Below are positions 16,679-20,636 of a stretch of 20,636 nt of DNA, piece by piece. How positions within the stretch are numbered: the first letter of the stretch is position 1; the number at the start of each line of letters is the position of its first letter. Both the position numbers and the translations under genes were made by a program. The notes under the pieces were generated by a model. That model was not told the DNA's origin. It did not search any database and saw only the letters and a program-made list of their open reading frames with translations. Source of the DNA: UBA8437 sp003445035 (GTDB taxonomy: Bacteria > Planctomycetota > Planctomycetia > Planctomycetales > Planctomycetaceae); assembly GCA_937901285.1 (NCBI GenBank), contig CALCHI010000121.1, forward strand, positions 1 to 20,636. The letters are read 5' to 3'.

Positions 16679-17979
16679 TTTCCGGCCACCGTCTTGGTTC
16701 CGATGCAGAACAGGTGTTTCTCACCCCGGATGTAGAAGCGGTCGTGGGCGATCGCCGGCGAGGCGTAGGTGAACTCGCCCAGCTTGTTTTCGGCGACGAC
16801 CTGCAGTTTCGGACCCGGCTTGACCGCCTTGGTGATCCCGTCATCGGCGATGAAGAAGGCCAGGCCGCGGGCGGTGACCAGCGAGCCGCTGTAGTGGCGT
16901 CCCAGCCGGCCCTGCCAGAGCCGATCGCCCGTCTTGGCATCGAAGCAGTTGCCCGTGCCCCGGTCGTCGGCGACCAGGAGATACTTGTCGATGACGACCG
17001 GACTGGGCACGTAGCACTTGGCTCCGCGCGAGTGCCAGGTGATGTGCGACTTGGTGACGTCTCCGTTGCCACGCGGGTTGATTCCCATCACGTGGTAGGT
17101 CGGGTATCCGCAGGCCATGAAGAACAGGTTCCCGTCATAGACCATCGACGCCACGAACTGCTCGGTGGGACCCTCGATGATCCAGTACGGCTTGCCGGTC
17201 CGCGGGTTCAGGCTGGTGATGTGCTGGCTGCCCGAGACGACCATCTGGGTCCGCCCGTCGATCTTGCGGATCAGGGGCGTGACGTAGCTGCGGATGCCGT
17301 ACTTGCGATTGGTCTTCCAGACGGTTTTGCCCGTCTTCCGGTCCAACGCCAGCATGTAGCTCTTGCCGTCGTGGTCCCCGTTGACGATCAACAGGTCCTG
17401 GTAGATCACCGGGCTGCTGCAGAAACCATGGGCGCTGACGAAGTCACCGGGTCGGACCACCCAGAGTTTCTTGCCCGCCGAGGAGTAGGCGGCCACGACC
17501 ATGCGTCCGGGAGTGATCAGCCGCTTGTTGCCGACGTTGGGTGCGGGGACCTTCTGGGTTCCGGTCTCCAGGAACGAGACGTAGATCGTCTTGCCGTCGG
17601 TGACCGGCGTGCCGGAGGCGTAGCTGTTGAGCTTGTGCTTGGATTCGAGCGGTGCGGCGAACACAATTCGCTCCCAGGCCACCTTGCCGGTGTGTGCGTC
17701 GAGCGAGACGAGCGTCCGCTGTTGCTTGGCCTTGACGCAGCCGACGACGTAGGCGCGATTGCCGTGGATGATCGGTGAGGAATGTCCCTCGGTGGCCAGC
17801 GGCGTCTTCCACAACAGGTTCTTGCCCGTCGTGGCGTCCCACGAGATCGGGACCGCCTGGCTGGTGCTGGTGCCGTCACCGCGGGGCCCACGCCATCCGG
17901 GCCAGTTCTCGGCTTGGACCGTCTGGGCTGTCCACGCGCTGGCTGCCAGCAGAAGTAGGCTGAGAGTCGTCCGTTTCAT
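16675..17979 (-). CDS. PQQ-like beta-propeller repeat protein, secreted (434 aa)
   Basis: The signal peptide at 1-23 (MKRTTLSLLLLAASAWTAQTV, cleavage after VQA) is followed by NWPGWRGPRGDG, the standard opening of planctomycete PQQ-like/BamB-type propellers. At least five blades follow, each ending in a variant of 'D..TGK..W': DAHTGKVAW, DRKTGKTVW, NPRTGKPYW, DAKTGDRLW, plus the initial DATTGKNLLW. The fold is a beta-propeller with Trp-docking repeats. Whether it binds PQQ as a dehydrogenase or only acts as a scaffold cannot be told; classic PQQ dehydrogenases are longer and have a cytochrome or disulfide ring not seen here. It is the first gene of the run and shares a GTGA overlap with cytochrome A, so it is part of the same transcript. 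Confidence 0.9.
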   Translation of the reverse strand: MKRTTLSLLLLAASAWTAQTVQAENWPGWRGPRGDGTSTSQAVPISWDATTGKNLLWKTPLATEGHSSPIIHGNRAYVVGCVKAKQQRTLVSLDAHTGKVAWERIVFAAPLESKHKLNSYASGTPVTDGKTIYVSFLETGTQKVPAPNVGNKRLITPGRMVVAAYSSAGKKLWVVRPGDFVSAHGFCSSPVIYQDLLIVNGDHDGKSYMLALDRKTGKTVWKTNRKYGIRSYVTPLIRKIDGRTQMVVSGSQHITSLNPRTGKPYWIIEGPTEQFVASMVYDGNLFFMACGYPTYHVMGINPRGNGDVTKSHITWHSRGAKCYVPSPVVIDKYLLVADDRGTGNCFDAKTGDRLWQGRLGRHYSGSLVTARGLAFFIADDGITKAVKPGPKLQVVAENKLGEFTYASPAIAHDRFYIRGEKHLFCIGTKTVAGK

Positions 17980-17985
17980 GGTGAT

Positions 17986-17996
17986 CTCGTAACGAG
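17986..17996. promoter_or_regulatory. Short palindrome at the start of the PQQ-like gene
   Basis: CTCGTAACGAG is an 11-base perfect palindrome with one central base. It lies 7 bases before the ATG at 17979 and covers the place where a ribosome site would sit; only GAG is left as a weak Shine-Dalgarno. It could be an operator. It is short enough to occur by chance. Confidence 0.25.
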
Positions 17997-18038
17997 TTGG
18001 AGAAGGAGTCCGAAACCTCGGGTCGCTGCGACGATCGT

Positions 18039-18044
18039 ATCATA
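18039..18044 (-). promoter_or_regulatory. Candidate -10 box for the PQQ/cytochrome/DUF1501 run
   Basis: The minus strand reads GCATATGATACG, containing TATGAT (5 of 6 to TATAAT). It would start transcription near 18032 and leave a leader of about 50 bases before the ATG at 17979. No good -35 was found 16-18 bases upstream, so the call rests on the -10 alone. Confidence 0.3.
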
Positions 18045-18091
18045 TGCCCTCGGATCGATGCGAGTTCCCCATCTCGGACGCATCTCTCATC

Positions 18092-18121
18092 TTGCCCCGG
18101 GGCCGAAACCGCTCGTATACT
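18092..18121 (+). promoter_or_regulatory. Sigma-70-like promoter of scpB
   Basis: TTGCCC (18092-18097) and TATACT (18116-18121) are separated by 18 bases, giving a predicted start near 18128 and a leader of about 34 bases to the ATG at 18162. This is the best two-box promoter seen in the window. It also argues against the in-frame ATG at 17997, which lies upstream of it. Confidence 0.5.
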
Positions 18122-18161
18122 CCCGCACCGCTCACGCCCCCTTTCCGCTCGCGGAACGACC

Positions 18162-18965
18162 ATGCCGGACAACTTTGACCACGATGGGGACTTCCGTATC
18201 GATCCGGCGCATCCCGGTCTGGACGACGATTCCCAGGCCGGTGGTCACGTTTCGCCGGAGCCGTCGTGCCTGGACGAGGATCTCGAGTTGGCCTACCGGC
18301 AGGCCCTGGAGAAAAACGAGGCGGTCGAGGAGGATATCGGACCCGGGGTCGATCTCGCCGACTGGTCGGATACCGACACGACAGGCGACGAGTACGAACC
18401 GGAAGCCGAGTTGGAACCGCCCGAGGAATCCGGACCGCCCCGGGTGACGGCCTGCCAGTTGATCGAGGCGGCGTTGTTCGTTGGCGGCAGGGCGTTGACG
18501 GCCAAGAAACTGGCTTTGCTGGTGAGCCCGGACACCGAGATCTCTTCGATCGAGGAGGAGATCGAGGGTCTCAATCGGCTCTACAGCAATGAAGGGCGGC
18601 CGTACGAGATCCGGTTGGCCGAGGGTGGGTACCGTCTGCAATTGCGCGAGGATGAGGAACTCGACAGGCTGAAGAACCGGGTCTTTGGCCTTGGGCCCAA
18701 GGAAGTGAAGCTCTCGCAGGAACAACTCGAGGTCTTGGCGCTGGTGGCATACAAGCAGCCGATCTCACGGCAGCAAATCGAAGGTTTCGTTCGCAAGAAC
18801 GTCAGTGGTCTGTTGAGACTGTTGTTGCGGCGACAGATGATCGTGATCGAACGTGGCAAGAACCCCCGCGAAATCACCTACCGCACGACGGGTCGATTCC
18901 TGGAAGTCTTCAACCTTCCCGATATCCAGGATCTGCCCACTCCCGAACGGCTGAAGACACACTAG
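18162..18965 (+). CDS. scpB: Segregation and condensation protein B, with acidic N-terminal extension (267 aa)
   Basis: ScpB is the winged-helix kleisin partner of the SMC-ScpA complex, which compacts and segregates the chromosome; it is cytoplasmic and nucleoid-associated. The core runs from about residue 98 (QLIEAALFVGGRALTAKKLA), through the GGYRLQL segment and the hallmark LEVLALVAYKQPISRQQIE, to the closing ITYRTTGRFLEVFNLPDIQDLP. The first ~95 residues are an unusual acidic, disordered-looking extension rich in Asp, Glu and Pro. Typical ScpB is ~180-220 residues. The usual R-G-V-D after the YKQPI helix is replaced by RKNVSGLL. The ATG at 18162 follows GCGGAACGACC, a weak ribosome site, and fits the promoter at 18092-18121. 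No scpA lies beside it in this window. Confidence 0.9.
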   Translation: MPDNFDHDGDFRIDPAHPGLDDDSQAGGHVSPEPSCLDEDLELAYRQALEKNEAVEEDIGPGVDLADWSDTDTTGDEYEPEAELEPPEESGPPRVTACQLIEAALFVGGRALTAKKLALLVSPDTEISSIEEEIEGLNRLYSNEGRPYEIRLAEGGYRLQLREDEELDRLKNRVFGLGPKEVKLSQEQLEVLALVAYKQPISRQQIEGFVRKNVSGLLRLLLRRQMIVIERGKNPREITYRTTGRFLEVFNLPDIQDLPTPERLKTH

Positions 18966-18989
18966 GTCTTCTTTCGGTGTCGATCGCGT

Positions 18990-19001
18990 CGGCCGCGGCC
19001 G
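18990..19001. terminator. GC-rich palindrome between convergent gene ends
   Basis: CGGCCGCGGCCG is a 12-base perfect palindrome in the 37-base gap between the scpB stop (18965) and the stop of the convergent PPC-domain gene (19003). Its place suits a bidirectional terminator, but it has almost no loop and no T-run on either side, so a protein-binding site or chance are equally possible. Confidence 0.25.
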
Positions 19002-19002
19002 G

Positions 19003-20636
19003 TCACTCGGTGACGATCTCGAAGGCGGTCTCACCGATCAACTGGTCTCCCCGGGCATCGGTGATGCGGGCCCGGATCTTCAACGACTGGTTGAACGGTC
19101 CGGCGCCGGACTTGGCGAAGCGGATGACCAGCTTGCCGCTGGTCTGGCCGGATGCGAGCTTGACCGGGGTGGCCGAGACGCCCTGGATGTGAGCCGGCAG
19201 CATCAGTTCGACTGTGCCGGGTCCACCGGCACCGGTTCCGCGCAAGACGGTGAACGGCAACTCCACGGCATCGCCGGGGCTGGAGATGATGGATGTCTTC
19301 GCCGTGTCGACTCCCACCAGTCCCGACGTGGCCAGCACGACCGTCTGGTCGCTCTCCTTGTTGGATGTGTAGGAGACCTTGTGGCTGGTGCCATCGGGAT
19401 CGGTGACAATCCCGACCAGCAGCATCTGCGTGCGGCTGGTGCGTCCGGCTTCGAGCCAGGGCGGCAGCTGGATCCGGAAGTCGAACTGGTCGGAGTCCTT
19501 GGGAACCGGACGGGACTTGCAGGAAATCCCCTGCAGGTGCCGGATCTGGACGTCGGCGATCGTGGCGGTCAACTGGCCCTTGTAGTCGTTGCGGACGATC
19601 GTGTAGCGACGATAGAAGGTTGTTCCCTGCGGGCCGAATTTGCTCTCGAAGACTCCCGTGAACTTGAACGGCACCGGCACCGCCACCGCGACTTTCATCG
19701 TGTTTCGGACGGTGTCATGGATCGTTGCGGCCGCCAGGATGGCCCGGGAAGTGATCTCGACATCACCGGCCTTGGCCTTGCCGGTGATCCGGACGGATTT
19801 GACGGTCACCGTGGCATCCTTGGTCGCTTTCAGCTTCATCTCGACGACGTTTTTTGCCTTGGGGATCTTGTCGCCGCCGCTGACGGTCACTCCCGCCGGG
19901 AGGTTTTCCACCGCCAGGGCGATCTCCTCGTTGAACCCGCCTGTTCGTTCGACGTTGATCTTGATTTTCGCTTCGCCGTTGCGGGCGACGCTGATCGCGT
20001 CACCGGGCAGCTTCAGTTGGAAACCGGGCTTGGCCTTCGCCGAAGGTGCGATTTCCAGCCGGTAGGCGAATCGCTGCCCCCCCCGGCCGGGTTCCTGTTC
20101 GGAGATGACGACGGTGAACTTGCCGTCACCGGGAGCCTTGAAGGTGAACTTCGGATCCGAGGATCCCTTGCTCTCATCACCTCCACCAATCCGTTTGCCG
20201 GCGGCATCGAGTACCGAGACCCGGGCATCGAGCAACGAACCAAGGCGAGCGGCCTGCAGGTCCATCACCAGTGATTCGTCTTTCTTGGCCTGGAACACAA
20301 AGTGGTCGGTGTCGCCCACGGACTCGATCCGCCCGTTGAGTACCACCGGAAGCGTGACCGCCTGGGCTGTCGCGGGGGTGTTGTTCCCGTCGGCTTCGAG
20401 CACGTTGGGATGGTCACTGACGGCCAGGGCAAAGACGTTCGTCTCGCCCATGGGGACCGACAGCGAATGGCCAATTGTTCCAATCGCGTCGGCGGGCACA
20501 TCGACGGTGACCGGCTTGACGGGCAGTTGTTGTCCGAGCAGCTGCACCTCCGTTTTGGTTCCCCGCTGGATTCCCAGCGGGTAGGTCTGTTCGACCCAGG
20601 GGCCGTCGGTGATCGTCAGCCGGTAAACGTAGGGCT
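19003..20636 (-). CDS. PPC-domain, Ig-like secreted protein (C-terminal 543 aa; N-terminus outside window)
   Basis: The frame is open to the window edge, so the GTG at 20547 is internal; the residues before it (YRLTITDGPW, YPLGIQRGTKTE) belong to the same protein. The visible order is: a beta module ending VFALAVSDHPNVLE; a bacterial pre-peptidase C-terminal (PPC) domain with the typical DTDHFVFQAKKDESLVMDLQ, a D/G-rich centre and YRLEIAP end; then two or three Ig-like or CARDB-like beta domains, including GFNEEIALAVENLPAGVTVSGG. The protein ends IGETAFEIVTE. PPC modules are generally found on secreted or surface proteins. In planctomycetes such proteins commonly sit near DUF1549/DUF1501 genes (general knowledge of the phylum). 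Ligand or enzyme activity is unknown; no catalytic domain is visible. It converges on scpB. Confidence 0.85.
   Translation of the reverse strand, partial: PYVYRLTITDGPWVEQTYPLGIQRGTKTEVQLLGQQLPVKPVTVDVPADAIGTIGHSLSVPMGETNVFALAVSDHPNVLEADGNNTPATAQAVTLPVVLNGRIESVGDTDHFVFQAKKDESLVMDLQAARLGSLLDARVSVLDAAGKRIGGGDESKGSSDPKFTFKAPGDGKFTVVISEQEPGRGGQRFAYRLEIAPSAKAKPGFQLKLPGDAISVARNGEAKIKINVERTGGFNEEIALAVENLPAGVTVSGGDKIPKAKNVVEMKLKATKDATVTVKSVRITGKAKAGDVEITSRAILAAATIHDTVRNTMKVAVAVPVPFKFTGVFESKFGPQGTTFYRRYTIVRNDYKGQLTATIADVQIRHLQGISCKSRPVPKDSDQFDFRIQLPPWLEAGRTSRTQMLLVGIVTDPDGTSHKVSYTSNKESDQTVVLATSGLVGVDTAKTSIISSPGDAVELPFTVLRGTGAGGPGTVELMLPAHIQGVSATPVKLASGQTSGKLVIRFAKSGAGPFNQSLKIRARITDARGDQLIGETAFEIVTE

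Noticed and set aside
17997..18161. Upstream in-frame ATG for scpB at 17997
   Set aside because: It lies before the predicted scpB promoter, and the extra residues (Ser, Arg, Pro-rich) have no family similarity.
20547..20636. GTG at 20547 as the start of the PPC-domain gene
   Set aside because: The frame continues upstream to the window edge with family-like sequence (YRLTITDGPW, YPLGIQRG) and there is no signal peptide at 20547.
1..20636. CRISPR array, tRNA/rRNA, insertion sequence or phage remnant
   Set aside because: No regularly spaced repeats, cloverleaf, transposase motif or terminal inverted repeats were seen on either strand by reading.

Overview
The window looks like chromosomal DNA of a planctomycete (Planctomycetota, probably class Planctomycetia). 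The main reason is its protein content. There are three proteins with the Planctomycete-cytochrome layout (an N-terminal CxxCH domain, then DUF1549/PSCyt2 and DUF1553/PSD1), three Tat-exported DUF1501 proteins, a PQQ-like beta-propeller, a PPC-domain protein and a very large secreted protein. These families are hugely expanded in planctomycetes. The DNA is GC-rich, and every real gene has long open frames on its other strand; those are shadows.

Layout. Almost everything is on the minus strand and is transcribed right to left. At the right edge (20636-19003) lies the C-terminal 543 residues of a PPC/Ig-like secreted protein that starts outside the window. It converges on scpB (18162-18965, +), the only plus-strand gene and the only housekeeping gene. 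A divergent intergenic region (17980-18161) separates scpB from a long minus-strand run. That run is: a PQQ-like propeller protein (17979-16675), cytochrome/DUF1549/DUF1553 protein A (16678-14318), DUF1501 protein A (14294-12906), cytochrome protein B (12844-10088), DUF1501 B (10091-8613), cytochrome protein C (8553-5911) and DUF1501 C (5905-4478). After a 183-base gap comes a giant secreted protein (4294 to beyond position 1, at least 1431 residues). Its best reading is a protein with macroglobulin-like beta domains but no visible thioester.

How the genes fit together. The run is three consecutive two-gene modules, each made of one c-type cytochrome/DUF1549/DUF1553 protein followed by one DUF1501 protein, headed by a PQQ-like protein. 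The junctions are tight: two GTGA start/stop overlaps, one 5-base gap and one 23-base gap. Modules B and C are each preceded by a spacer of about 60 bases ending in nearly the same sequence, TAGAATCGA(T/A)CCC, directly abutting the ATG. The TAGAAT sits 7 bases before the start codon, as expected of a -10 box driving a leaderless mRNA, so each module may have its own promoter inside the larger operon. All members carry Sec or Tat export signals, so the system probably acts in the periplasm or at the cell envelope. The substrate is not known. The DUF1501 family belongs to the alkaline-phosphatase/sulfatase-like fold group, and the three cytochrome proteins differ mainly in the linker between DUF1549 and DUF1553.

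No tRNA, rRNA, CRISPR array, insertion sequence or phage gene was seen. No gene-free stretch exceeds 200 bases.
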